Positions 8,943 through 17,653 of a DNA stretch of 64,000 nt are shown here, one piece after another (within the stretch, counting starts at the first letter, position 1; the number at the start of each line of letters is the position of its first letter). Origin of the DNA: Caballeronia terrestris (lineage in GTDB: Bacteria; Pseudomonadota; Gammaproteobacteria; Burkholderiales; Burkholderiaceae); the NCBI RefSeq assembly GCF_001544515.1, contig NZ_FCOL02000001.1, positions 124,001 through 188,000 of the forward strand, in the 5' to 3' direction. The notes under the pieces are model-generated. The model saw only the letters and a program-made list of their open reading frames with translations, was not told the origin of the DNA and did not search any database. The position numbers and the translations under genes were made by a program.

Positions 8943-10059
8943 AGCCGAGCACCTCCACTTTGTCCGCGTGACGGCGCGCGCCCGCGACGAGCGCCTCGAC
9001 GTGCGCGCGCAGGCCAGCCTCGTTCGAGCCGCTCGCACGCAATTGCGCCGAGACGACGAGCCGTCCTTGCGCATGCCCCTGAATCCGGTCGATGCCGCCG
9101 TGCACGAAGTTCACGCGGCCGCCCAGCGCGCCAAGCGCCACCGCGAGCGCGCCGAGATCGGGCTCCTGCCGCGACTCACCGGTGTAGCGCACGTCGAGCA
9201 GAACGTCCGCGTTGTCTTGCGGCACGGGAGCGAGCCTGGCCGCGAGATCGGCGGGCAAATCATGCACGAGCGTGCGCAAAAGCGCCTGCGTCGCTGCATG
9301 ATGCGGATCGCCGAACACGCGCCACACGGGCCCCGTCTCCACGACTTCGCCCGCCTCGATCACCGCGACCGAATCGCAGACCTCGCGAATCACGGCCATT
9401 TCGTGCGTGATGAGCAGCACCGTCAGCCCAAGCCGGCGATTGATGTCGCGTAATAGCGCAAGGATTTGCTGCGTCGTTTCGGGGTCGAGCGCGGAGGTGG
9501 CTTCGTCGCAGAGCAGCAGGTCGGGATCGTGAACCAGCGCCCGCGCGATGCCCACGCGCTGCTTCTGTCCGCCCGAGAGACTGCGCGGATACGCATCGCG
9601 TTTCGCCGACAAGCCGACGAGTTCGAGCAGCGCATCGACCTTCGTGTCGATGTCGCGCTTGTTCACGCCCGCGATCTTCAGCGGCAACGCGATGTTCTCG
9701 CGCACCGTCTTCGCCGAGAGCAGGTTGAAGTGCTGGAACACCATGCCGATGCGCCGCCTCAACGCGACGAGCCCGCGTTCGTCGAGCCCGCCGACCGAGA
9801 TGCCGTTCACGCGCACTTCCCCGCTCGACGCTTTTTCAAGACCGTTCACGAGCCGCAACAGCGTGGACTTGCCCGCGCCGCTGCGCCCGATGACGCCGAA
9901 CACTTCGCCGCGCGCCACCGATAAATCGACGTTTCTCAGCGCCGCCGCGTCACCGAACAGCTTGCCGATGCCCGCGAACACGACGCTCTTCGCATCGTTG
10001 CGCTCGGCGGCGAGACTCGTGTCGCTCAAGCGCGGTTCATCGATGATCAGGTCCGCCAT
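8935..10059 (-). CDS. metN: Methionine-type ABC transporter ATPase MetN
   Basis: ATPase with Walker A GRSGAGKST, Q-loop MVFQHFNLL, signature LSGGQKQR, Walker B LLLCDEATSALD and H-loop LITHEM. The C-terminal ~100 residues match the NIL regulatory domain that senses methionine in MetN. The start at 10059 (MADLIIDEPRL) has GGAGG nearby; the frame stays open upstream without family-like sequence. A stretch of about 25 residues precedes the ABC core, slightly longer than E. coli MetN. Between metQ (28 bases) and metI (overlap). Confidence 0.9.
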   Translation of the reverse strand: MADLIIDEPRLSDTSLAAERNDAKSVVFAGIGKLFGDAAALRNVDLSVARGEVFGVIGRSGAGKSTLLRLVNGLEKASSGEVRVNGISVGGLDERGLVALRRRIGMVFQHFNLLSAKTVRENIALPLKIAGVNKRDIDTKVDALLELVGLSAKRDAYPRSLSGGQKQRVGIARALVHDPDLLLCDEATSALDPETTQQILALLRDINRRLGLTVLLITHEMAVIREVCDSVAVIEAGEVVETGPVWRVFGDPHHAATQALLRTLVHDLPADLAARLAPVPQDNADVLLDVRYTGESRQEPDLGALAVALGALGGRVNFVHGGIDRIQGHAQGRLVVSAQLRASGSNEAGLRAHVEALVAGARRHADKVEVLGYV

Positions 10060-10087
10060 GATGCAAGCCTCCGCTCGATGTTGAGAG

Positions 10088-10912
10088 TTACCACGCAACC
10101 GCGTATAGCGTGCCGAACGCCTTGTCGAGCGCGGCGCGCACCGCGGGCGACTGCTGGTAGATCGTGATGAACTTGCGGATGCGCGGATCGTTCGCGCTCT
10201 CCGGACGCACGACCCACTGGATCGCGAAGAGCTTGTTCTCGACACCATCGAAGAGCAGCGCGCTGTTCGGATCGGCCGTGCCCGCGAGCTTGATGAAGCT
10301 CGGATAACCTTGCGCGAGATCTACATCATCGAGCGAGCGCGCGAGTTGCGATGCTTCGAGCTGCACGATCTTCAAGTGCCTCGGGTTATCGACGATGTCG
10401 AGCGTCGTCGCGCGATAGTCCGCGCCGGGTTTGAGCTTGATGAGCCCCGCACGCTGCAGCAGCAACAGGCCGCGGCCGCCGTTCACCGGATCATTCGCGA
10501 TCGCGACGGTCGCGCCGTCCTTCAACTGGTCGAAGCTCTTCACCTTTTTCGAATAGAGGCCGATCTTCATGATCGTGCCCGGCGCGATCGCCACGAAGTT
10601 GTAGCCGCCCTGTTTTTTCGCGTTTTCGAGGAACGGTATGTGCTGGAAGTAATTGACGTCGATGTCCTTGTTTGCGAGGGCGGCGTTGGGCGTATTCCAG
10701 TCGGTGAATTCAATCAGCTTGACGTCGAGGCCTTGTTCTTTAGCCTCGCGCACGGCGACCTTCAAGGCATCGATTTGCGGGCTCGTCGCGGTGCCGATTT
10801 TAAGCGTCGCGTTATCTGCAAACGCAGTGGACGCATAAGAAAGCGACGCGGCGGTGACGAGAAAAAGAGCAGCGGCGCGCACGCCGCCGAGCGCGGATTT
10901 GATAAAGGTCAT
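10088..10912 (-). CDS. metQ: Methionine-type substrate-binding protein MetQ/NlpA family
   Basis: Periplasmic solute-binding protein of the NlpA/MetQ family. An N-terminal signal peptide (MTFIKSALGG... ending AFA before DNATLKIG) has no lipobox, so it is probably soluble. Family marks are the motifs VNYFQHIPFLENAKK and IANDPVNGGRGLLLLQRAGLI. It ends with AVAW. It is the first gene of the operon. An in-frame ATG at 10948 exists, but 10912 gives a normal signal peptide. Its 5' flank holds the 50-bp tandem array at 11051-11290. Confidence 0.88.
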   Translation of the reverse strand: MTFIKSALGGVRAAALFLVTAASLSYASTAFADNATLKIGTATSPQIDALKVAVREAKEQGLDVKLIEFTDWNTPNAALANKDIDVNYFQHIPFLENAKKQGGYNFVAIAPGTIMKIGLYSKKVKSFDQLKDGATVAIANDPVNGGRGLLLLQRAGLIKLKPGADYRATTLDIVDNPRHLKIVQLEASQLARSLDDVDLAQGYPSFIKLAGTADPNSALLFDGVENKLFAIQWVVRPESANDPRIRKFITIYQQSPAVRAALDKAFGTLYAVAW

Positions 10913-11050
10913 GATCGACTCGTTCAAAGGAAAACGATGAGCGCGCACATTTAGACAACGCGCGAATGAAGCGAAAGGATGAAGAAAACAACTAGCTGCC
11001 GGACGAACGCCGACAGCGCGAATGCAGACGATTCATCGCCCTCTCCTGTG

Positions 11051-11290
11051 TCGACGAGAGTTAGCGCTTTAGCGCTTACTCACGTCCCATGCAGAGCACG
11101 TCGACGAGAGTTAGCGCTTTAGCGCTTACTCACGTCCCATGCAGAGCACGTCGACGAGAGTTAGCGCTTTAGCGCTTACTCACGTCCCATGCAGAGCACG
11201 TCGACGAGAGTTAGCGCTTTAGCGCTTACTCACGTCCCATGCAGAGCACGTCGACGAGAGTTAGCGCTTACTCGCGTCCCATGCAACATG
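11051..11290. repeat. 50-bp tandem repeat with nested dyads, 4 full copies plus 1 short
   Basis: Four identical 50-base units begin at 11051, 11101, 11151 and 11201; a fifth from 11251 lacks 8 bases (TAGCGCTT) and differs slightly. Each full unit contains a 24-bp near-palindrome (11058-11081 and every 50 bases) built from GAGT, two AGCGCT boxes and ACTC. The short copy keeps the 16-bp form GAGTTAGCGCTTACTC (11258-11273). The array occupies the 460-base gap between metQ (ATG 10912) and the plus-strand gene at 11410. Confidence 0.95.
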
Positions 11291-11409
11291 GTTGCTAATT
11301 CAAGTGAAGGCCATCATAGAAGGCGAATCGTCAATGGTCTACGAAGCGATTGTCCAATCGAAATCGCTAAAGCGGATATAGTGCGGCTTGACGCCTGCGG
11401 GGCTTATCG

Positions 11410-11784
11410 ATGACAACTCTCACCACCGCCGCGGCTGCGATGATCGACGCGTTTCATCGCACGCGTATCGAAGACGAACAGCAAGTCGAGATGTGGCTGG
11501 AAGAAACCGGCGACTGCGCGGTCGCGCTCGAAGCGATCTGGTCGGAAGGCGCGCACCATCGCGGACATGCGCGTATTGCGATGGAGCGGCTTATCGGTCT
11601 CGCGGACCGGCATCGCGTGCTGCTTACTTTAGTGCCGCGCCCGCTCGAACCGAAAGGCGACGGTCTCGTCGACCGCCACACGCCCGATGCCGCCGCACTC
11701 GAAGCGTTTTACGAGCGCCTCGGCTTCGAACGCAGCGGCGGCGAGTTCGAAGGCTCGCCGGTGCTCGTGCGCTCGCCGCGCTGA
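11410..11784 (+). CDS. Small GNAT-like protein, 124 aa
   Basis: Not assigned to a named family. The last third, TPDAAALEAFYERLGFERSGG, resembles the C-terminal motif B of GNAT acetyltransferases, while the N-terminal part (HRTRIEDEQQVEMWLEETGDCAVALEAIWSEG) lacks a recognisable acetyl-CoA loop. At 124 residues it is shorter than most GNAT enzymes, so it may be a half domain or a decayed copy. GGGG lies upstream of the ATG. It converges on the MscS-type gene with stop codons adjacent (11784/11785). Confidence 0.65.
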   Translation: MTTLTTAAAAMIDAFHRTRIEDEQQVEMWLEETGDCAVALEAIWSEGAHHRGHARIAMERLIGLADRHRVLLTLVPRPLEPKGDGLVDRHTPDAAALEAFYERLGFERSGGEFEGSPVLVRSPR

Positions 11785-14238
11785 TCAAGCCGCCGGATGC
11801 TGCGCAGCCTTCGAAGGCTCCGCGCGCTGCTCCGCTGAAGTCTGCGCCTCATCGCGCACCGTCGGCTCCCCATTACTGACCACCACGAAATTACGCTGCG
11901 GATTCGCGATCTCGATACCGCGCGCCGTAAACTCGTTCAGAATGCGCCGGTTCATCTCGCGCTGCACCGGCCAGCGCGCGCTGTCGCGGCATTGGATCTG
12001 GCCCGCGAGCGTCACTGTCGAGCCATCAACCGCATCGACGCCCCAGAAGCTGAAGTCCGACAGGATGCCGTCCTTGAAGGCATCGTCCTCACGCAGCGCC
12101 GCGCCGATTTCCTTCAGCGTCGAAATCGCGAGATCCACGTCCTGACCCAGCGCGATCGAAACGCGCACCGCCGCATTGCCGATGCCGCGATTCGTGTTGT
12201 TCACCGTCGACACCGAACTGAACGGCACGGTGTGCAGCGACCCGTCGCCGGCACGCAGGCGCACCGTGCGAATCGACAGATACTCGACCGTGCCCGAAAC
12301 GCCCGCGAGCGTCACCCAGTCGCCGACCTGCATCGCGTTTTCCATCAACAGGAAGATGCCGGTGATCAAATCCTGCACGAGCTTTTGCGATCCGAAGCCG
12401 AGCGCCACGCCGAAGATGCTCGCGCTCGCGAGCAGCGGCGCCGTGTTCACGCCGATCTGGCTCAGACCCGTCAGCACGACCACCATCGCGATCACGATGA
12501 AGAGCGCGGAGCGCATCATCGGCAGGAGCGTGCGCAGGCGAGCGGCGCGCAAGCGCTCCCCGGTCGTGGTCCACTCCTCGAGGCGTCGCTCCACCATCAC
12601 GTTCGCCGCTTCCCATACGACCACCGCGAACGCAGCCGCGACCGCGATCGTCAGCAGCGCCGACGCGAGCCGATTGCCCACGCCGCCCGACGTGAAGAAC
12701 GCCAGGATGTGCACGCCCCACACTTCGAACAGCGCGATGACGGTCGCGATGACGATCACCGTCTGCACGATGCGCCGCAGCGCCGGATAGTAGCGATACG
12801 CATGACGATGCACGATCGACTGGCTCGCGAAGTCCTCTTCCGCTACGCTGTGGAAGATGCGGCCGAGCGCACCGAATGCGACGATCGCGGCGACGCGCGC
12901 TGCGACCAGCACGATCACCGAGACGCCGCCGAGGTGAAACAGCGTCTTGTAGCCGTTCTGCACGTCGAGCGCCCATACGAACCACAGCGCGAGCACGAAG
13001 AAGATCGCGATGCCCGCCCAGACATCGGCCACCCAGTTGCCGAGCAGCGTCACCGAACGATGCCCCTGCGCACCTTCGCGAATGCGCTCGGCGACCGGCT
13101 TTCTGCACGCGAAGATCACGTAGCAGATCATCACGTGCACGACGAACGTGACCGCCTTCAGGATCGCGATGCGCGCGTCGTCGGAGAGGCCGAGCGGCTC
13201 CGCGCCGTTCGCGAGGGCCACGCCCGCGCCCGCCACACAGACGATGCGCAGCACCCACGTATGCGTGAAAGTAGCGTACGCGTCGCGCATCTGCAGCAGG
13301 CGCAGGCCGGCCGCATCGGGCGCGAGGAAGAAGCCGCTCACGATCTGGATCAGGCGGCATATGAGGTACACGTCGATCAGCGCGCCCGCGACGTGGGCCT
13401 CGGGCGTGTTGTCGTCGATGAAGATCGACATGAGGAGCGTCGCCGCCGCAATGAACACGGCGAGCGGCACGGCCGAGAAGAACGTATAGAGCAACGCGCT
13501 CGGCAGGCGCTGCAGCAGCGTCCAGTGGCGTGCCGCGTGACGTTTGCCGCGCACTGTATCGGTCTTTTTCTCCGCGACGTGCAGCGCGGTTTCGTCGCCG
13601 CTGCGCTCGGCCACGGCCTCGTTGCGCACCGCCGCGCGCTCTTCGCGTGCGAGTTCCGGCTGGGTCTCATCGACATCGACGATGCCGCGCGCCGCGATCT
13701 TCGCGCGCGGACGCCGCAACAACCGGGCGCACAGGAATTCAAGCAGCAGCGCGGGCACGAGTGACAGCAGCACCGTCATGCCGACGTGCTCGATCAACTG
13801 ACGCCCTGCATCGGTCGACGTGCGTTCACGCCACCATTCGAGCACCGAGCCGTAGTCGAGCAGCGCCGACATCGAATGGCGCAGCCCCGCGCCGATCTGC
13901 ACGAGCCAGTGGCCGGCCTGATGCGAGATCTGCGAAGCTAGGCCGTTACTCGTCAGCGATTTCGCAAGCACGCTCGATGCACCGCTAGCAGCCGCAGCGG
14001 ACGAAGCACCCGACGACGCCGCTGCCGATGCGCTTTGCGGCGGCGTCGCGAGCGCGCCCGCAGCCGCGACGGCGCGCAGCGTGTCCGCGACTTGCGCGCG
14101 GCGCGCGGGATCGTTCAGGACCGCGAGAGCATCGCGGGCTTGCTGCGGCGTGAGCGAGACCGGCGCGGGATTCGGAGACGCGGCATTCGCGACTGCGCTT
14201 AGGGCAAAGAGAAGAAAAGCGAGCAGGGTTTTACGCAT
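11785..14238 (-). CDS. MscS-type mechanosensitive channel, YbiO-like
   Basis: 817 residues, much larger than MscS itself and in the range of YbiO-type channels. An N-terminal signal peptide (MRKTLLAFLLFALSAVANA) is followed by an Ala-rich periplasmic region and about 10 hydrophobic segments. The MscS core contains the pore helix ASASIFGVALGFGSQKLVQD and the beta domain start ENAMQVGDWVTLAG...VRLRAGDG. It ends in a charged Ala/Glu-rich tail. Expected to protect the inner membrane during hypo-osmotic shock. Convergent with the small GNAT-like gene. Confidence 0.87.
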   Translation of the reverse strand: MRKTLLAFLLFALSAVANAASPNPAPVSLTPQQARDALAVLNDPARRAQVADTLRAVAAAGALATPPQSASAAASSGASSAAAASGASSVLAKSLTSNGLASQISHQAGHWLVQIGAGLRHSMSALLDYGSVLEWWRERTSTDAGRQLIEHVGMTVLLSLVPALLLEFLCARLLRRPRAKIAARGIVDVDETQPELAREERAAVRNEAVAERSGDETALHVAEKKTDTVRGKRHAARHWTLLQRLPSALLYTFFSAVPLAVFIAAATLLMSIFIDDNTPEAHVAGALIDVYLICRLIQIVSGFFLAPDAAGLRLLQMRDAYATFTHTWVLRIVCVAGAGVALANGAEPLGLSDDARIAILKAVTFVVHVMICYVIFACRKPVAERIREGAQGHRSVTLLGNWVADVWAGIAIFFVLALWFVWALDVQNGYKTLFHLGGVSVIVLVAARVAAIVAFGALGRIFHSVAEEDFASQSIVHRHAYRYYPALRRIVQTVIVIATVIALFEVWGVHILAFFTSGGVGNRLASALLTIAVAAAFAVVVWEAANVMVERRLEEWTTTGERLRAARLRTLLPMMRSALFIVIAMVVVLTGLSQIGVNTAPLLASASIFGVALGFGSQKLVQDLITGIFLLMENAMQVGDWVTLAGVSGTVEYLSIRTVRLRAGDGSLHTVPFSSVSTVNNTNRGIGNAAVRVSIALGQDVDLAISTLKEIGAALREDDAFKDGILSDFSFWGVDAVDGSTVTLAGQIQCRDSARWPVQREMNRRILNEFTARGIEIANPQRNFVVVSNGEPTVRDEAQTSAEQRAEPSKAAQHPAA

Positions 14239-14433
14239 GGGCCGTTGAGGAACTGAGGGATTCAGGGACTCGACGTAAGGTGTCGATCGATGCGCGCCGG
14301 AACGGATCGTGCTAACCGGTTTCGATCGACGATGGACAAGTACGGGTTCTTGCGTCGATGCACGGCACGAAACCGTGAACGCTCATTGGTAGCACATCTC
14401 GCGCCCGCCCGCAGGAACGAAGCGGCAAGAAGC

Positions 14434-15363
14434 TCAGTACATTTGTTCCGGTTGCGCCTTGTCGCGCGCGATATCCGGTTCGAAGAAGACCCAGCGGACT
14501 TGCGGGAACTTGCGCTGCAAATCGTCCTCGACGATATTGATCGCATCGATCAGCGCGCGGCCGCTCGCGTAATCGATCATCTCGGCCTGCACGGCGACCA
14601 CCACATGCTTGCCCCACTGCAGCGTAATGAGGCTGATGATGCGCAGGATTTCGGGCCGCGCGCGCAGATGCGCATCGATCGCCTTGCGCACTTCGGGACT
14701 CGCCGATTCGCCGACGATCATCGACTTCACCTCGCGCGCCACGACATACGCGACCACCATCAGCAAAAGCCCCACACCGATCGAACCGCCCGCATCCCAC
14801 ATCGGATTACCGGTGAGCATCGTCATCAGCACGGCGCAGAACGCGATGGCAAGACCCGCGAGCGCCGCGACGTCCTCGCCCGCGACGACCAGCAGTTCCG
14901 ACTCGCGCGTCTCGCGAAACCATCGCCAGAGCGTCTTGTTGGGCGCGCCCTTGCGAATCTCGCGCAACGCGCCCCAGAGCGAGAACGCTTCGAGCACGAC
15001 CGAAATCCCGAGGATCACGAGCGCGACGACCGGGTTGCTCAACGGCTCGTGATGCAGCATGCGATGCACGCCCTCATACACCGAGAACGCGCCGCCGACG
15101 AAGAACAGCAGCAGCGCCACGATCAGCGCATAGAAATAGATCTCGCGTCCCGAGCCGAGCGGATGCAGCGCATTGGCCGGCTGCTGCGCGCGCTTCATGC
15201 CGAATAGCAGCAGAAGCTGGTTACCGCAGTCGGCGGTGGAGTGAATCGCCTCGGCGAACATCGAGCCGGAGCCGGTGTACGCGGCCGCGCCGAACTTGCA
15301 CACCGCGATGCCGAAGTTGGCGGCGAGCGCGTAAAAGATGGCCTTTGGCGATTCTTCGTTCAT
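14434..15363 (-). CDS. Cation diffusion facilitator family transporter
   Basis: 309 residues with about six hydrophobic segments. TM2 has HSTADCGNQ and TM5 has GEDVAALAG, the positions where CDF exporters place metal-binding His and Asp. The C-terminal ~85 residues form the cytosolic dimerisation domain. CDF proteins export Zn, Co, Fe or Mn in exchange for protons; the H-D pair suits a divalent cation but not a specific one. It starts 27 bases after selD and is probably co-transcribed with it. Confidence 0.85.
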   Translation of the reverse strand: MNEESPKAIFYALAANFGIAVCKFGAAAYTGSGSMFAEAIHSTADCGNQLLLLFGMKRAQQPANALHPLGSGREIYFYALIVALLLFFVGGAFSVYEGVHRMLHHEPLSNPVVALVILGISVVLEAFSLWGALREIRKGAPNKTLWRWFRETRESELLVVAGEDVAALAGLAIAFCAVLMTMLTGNPMWDAGGSIGVGLLLMVVAYVVAREVKSMIVGESASPEVRKAIDAHLRARPEILRIISLITLQWGKHVVVAVQAEMIDYASGRALIDAINIVEDDLQRKFPQVRWVFFEPDIARDKAQPEQMY

Positions 15364-15390
15364 ATCGTTATTTTGAAAGGGCTGGAAGGC

Positions 15391-16455
15391 TCAGGACACT
15401 TCGACGCGGCTCGCTCCGTCTACCATCTCGCCGATGATGGCAGCGTCCGCGAAGCCATCGGCGCGGAAGATCGCGAGCACTTGATCGACCGTTTCCGGCG
15501 CGCACGAAACCAGCAGGCCGCCTGAAGTCTGCGGGTCCGTGAGCAGGACGCGTGCCACGTCGTCGAGCGTGGCGGTGAGCACGATGTCGGCGCCGTAAGC
15601 GCTCCAGTTGCGGCCCGACGCGCCCGTGAACACGCCAGCTTTCGCGAACGCCTCGACGCCCGGCAACCACGGCAACGCCGCATAGCGAATGCGCGCCGTG
15701 AGCCCTGCGCCGCGGCTCAGTTCGAGCGTGTGGCCGAGGAGGCCGAAGCCGGTCACGTCGGTCATCGCGTGGACGCCTTCGAGTTGCGCGAGGTCCGCGC
15801 CCGGGCGATTGAGCTTGGTCGTCGCGGCGATCATCGCGGCGTAGCCGGCGGCATCGAGCTTCTCCTTTTTCAGCGCCGCCGACAAAACGCCCACGCCGAG
15901 CGGCTTGCCGAGGATCAGCACGTCGCCGGGACGCGCGGCCGCGTTGCGCTTGATGAGCTTCGGATGCACGATGCCGAGCGCCGCGAGCCCATAGATCGGC
16001 TCGACCGAATCGATCGAATGGCCGCCCGCGACCGGAATGCCGGCCTCCGCGCACACCGACTCGCCGCCCTTCAGGATCTCTGCGATCACTTCATGAGGAA
16101 GCACGTTGATCGGCATGCCGACGAGCGCGAGCGCGAGGATCGGCTTGCCGCCCATCGCGTAGACGTCGGAGAGCGCGTTCGTTGCGGCAATGCGGCCGAA
16201 GTCGAACGGATCGTCGACGATCGGCATGAAGAAGTCGGTGGTCGCGACGATCGCCTGCTCGTCGTTCAACTGGTAGACGGCGGCGTCGTCGGCGGTGTCG
16301 TTGCCGACAAGGAGGTTCGGGAACGCCGGCAAAGGGACGGTGCGCTTCAGGAGATCGGCGAGCACGCCCGGCGCGATCTTGCAGCCGCAGCCGCCGCCAT
16401 GCGACAGGCTCGTCAAGCGTGGAGTGGATGCGGGGAGCTGCGTGGTGTCGGTCAT
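15391..16455 (-). CDS. selD: Selenide, water dikinase SelD
   Basis: Makes selenophosphate from selenide and ATP for selenocysteine or 2-selenouridine synthesis. The catalytic Cys/Lys lie in SHGGGCGCKIAPG near residue 20, with the usual glycine-rich N-terminus. Further conserved blocks are GNDTADDAAVY, TTDFFMPIVDDPFDFGRIAATNALSD-like sequence, and AMTDVTGFGLLGH. The 354-residue length is normal. selA/selB or the selenouridine synthase are not in the window. Followed closely by the CDF gene. Confidence 0.95.
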   Translation of the reverse strand: MTDTTQLPASTPRLTSLSHGGGCGCKIAPGVLADLLKRTVPLPAFPNLLVGNDTADDAAVYQLNDEQAIVATTDFFMPIVDDPFDFGRIAATNALSDVYAMGGKPILALALVGMPINVLPHEVIAEILKGGESVCAEAGIPVAGGHSIDSVEPIYGLAALGIVHPKLIKRNAAARPGDVLILGKPLGVGVLSAALKKEKLDAAGYAAMIAATTKLNRPGADLAQLEGVHAMTDVTGFGLLGHTLELSRGAGLTARIRYAALPWLPGVEAFAKAGVFTGASGRNWSAYGADIVLTATLDDVARVLLTDPQTSGGLLVSCAPETVDQVLAIFRADGFADAAIIGEMVDGASRVEVS

Positions 16456-16519
16456 CGATGTGCGTTCGGCTCGTTGCGGTGAGAACCGTATTATGGCCGC
16501 TCGCGCACCGCGCCGTCTG

Positions 16520-17056
16520 CTAACCGCTTTGTACGCGCCGGAACAGCTCCGGATAGTCGATTACGAGACCGTCGTCATCGACGTGCAGCTCTGCCGTGTA
16601 TTGCGACGTGATGCCTTCGTAGCGATAGCGGCGCTCTTTGAGGCGCGTATAGGCCTGCTCGACAGGCTCAGCCGTCATCGCGGGCAACGCGATGTAAACG
16701 ACGCGAATCGCGCGCCGCTCGTCCGGATCAAGCCGCAAGCGGCGGATAGGCAGCGTATTGGTGAACGGAGTCGCCGATATATCGATATCGATGCAGCCTT
16801 CGAGGTCGATGCGCGGCCGGCCGCTGCCATCGGTCCAGTTGCCTTGCGCGTTGCTATGAAGCTCGAGCGCGGCGCCCCCCGCGCGCCGGATCGCCACGCG
16901 CGTGACGCGCCAGTGCGAGTCGCATTCGATGCGATACATAAAGCCGCCCTCGCCATCGATCAGCACGCTTTCCACGACCACGCCTTGCTCGTCCACCTCG
17001 AGTTCAAGGTGTTCGAGCCCTCCGTGTTCCTCCGACGTCCACCGCACCGGTTTCAT
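16520..17056 (-). CDS. Putative glycolipid-binding family protein (DUF1089)
   Basis: 178 residues. It resembles the cytosolic putative glycolipid-binding family: MKPVRWTSEEHGGLEHLEL at the start, a VIDGEG-type turn, and a C-terminal block YTRLKERRYRYEG...DDDGLVIDYPELFRR. The start at 17056 has GAGAGG just upstream; a longer in-frame start at 17146 overlaps a small hairpin and is less likely. No signal peptide or membrane segment. Function in bacteria is not established. Confidence 0.75.
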   Translation of the reverse strand: MKPVRWTSEEHGGLEHLELEVDEQGVVVESVLIDGEGGFMYRIECDSHWRVTRVAIRRAGGAALELHSNAQGNWTDGSGRPRIDLEGCIDIDISATPFTNTLPIRRLRLDPDERRAIRVVYIALPAMTAEPVEQAYTRLKERRYRYEGITSQYTAELHVDDDGLVIDYPELFRRVQSG

Positions 17057-17233
17057 CGCGCGCCTCTCTCTTTGCTTGGCCGTATAAGCATACAACTCGC
17101 CTGCGCGTTGCTTCAAGCAAAGAAGAAAGTGCCCTGAAACAGGCACTATTTCGAAGAGAGCGTGTCACTCGCAATGATCACACTGTATACTTCACACCCG
17201 AGTCACGCTTCATTCACACGATCCCTCCATCGC

Positions 17234-17650
17234 ATGAAAGCTCCCTTTGCGCTCACCGCGCTGCTGTTCACGGGCTGCGTGTACCAAGCAGTACACGCGC
17301 AGGAAACGCCCGATCCTTCGAAGGATTATGACTACCTGACGCGCATGCATGTACCGAGCACCGTCATCAAATGCGTGGCCGCGTTCGATCACTTCGTCGA
17401 GCTTGCGCCAAAGTACGACACCTTCATCGTGCCCGATCGGCGCGTGCTCTCCGCGAAGATCGAAAGCGATTCGCCGATCTTCAGCGTCGGCAACCCGATT
17501 CCCGTCGACAAGATCATCGTGATGCGCGCGTTCGCGAAGTCGCGCGGGAAGTCGCAATGGACGCGCGTCGACAGCAAGTGCGGCGTGCGCGATGGGAATG
17601 TCGTCGGGGTGTCGCTGACGCCGAATGTGAAGCCAACAATCGTTCGATAG
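17234..17650 (+). CDS. Small exported hypothetical protein
   Basis: 138 residues. The signal sequence MKAPFALTALLFTGCVYQAVHA ends either at an AxA site (VHA) or at the preceding TGC as a poor lipobox. The mature part has two cysteines (IKCVAAF and DSKCGVRD) that could pair in the periplasm. No family recognised. The start at 17234 was chosen because it opens the signal peptide; the frame is open further upstream. It converges on the Rrf2 gene with a 3-base gap. Confidence 0.7.
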   Translation: MKAPFALTALLFTGCVYQAVHAQETPDPSKDYDYLTRMHVPSTVIKCVAAFDHFVELAPKYDTFIVPDRRVLSAKIESDSPIFSVGNPIPVDKIIVMRAFAKSRGKSQWTRVDSKCGVRDGNVVGVSLTPNVKPTIVR

Positions 17651-17653
17651 GGG

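Noticed and set aside
11051-11290. CRISPR array
   Set aside because: Units are contiguous and identical with no unique spacers; no cas genes nearby.
11189-11413. Small repeat-encoded peptide on the plus strand
   Set aside because: The 50-bp unit is not a multiple of three, so the frame is not preserved between copies.
17120-17150. AGTGCC/GGCACT hairpin as a terminator
   Set aside because: It lies between divergent genes, no transcript would end there; at most a leader structure.
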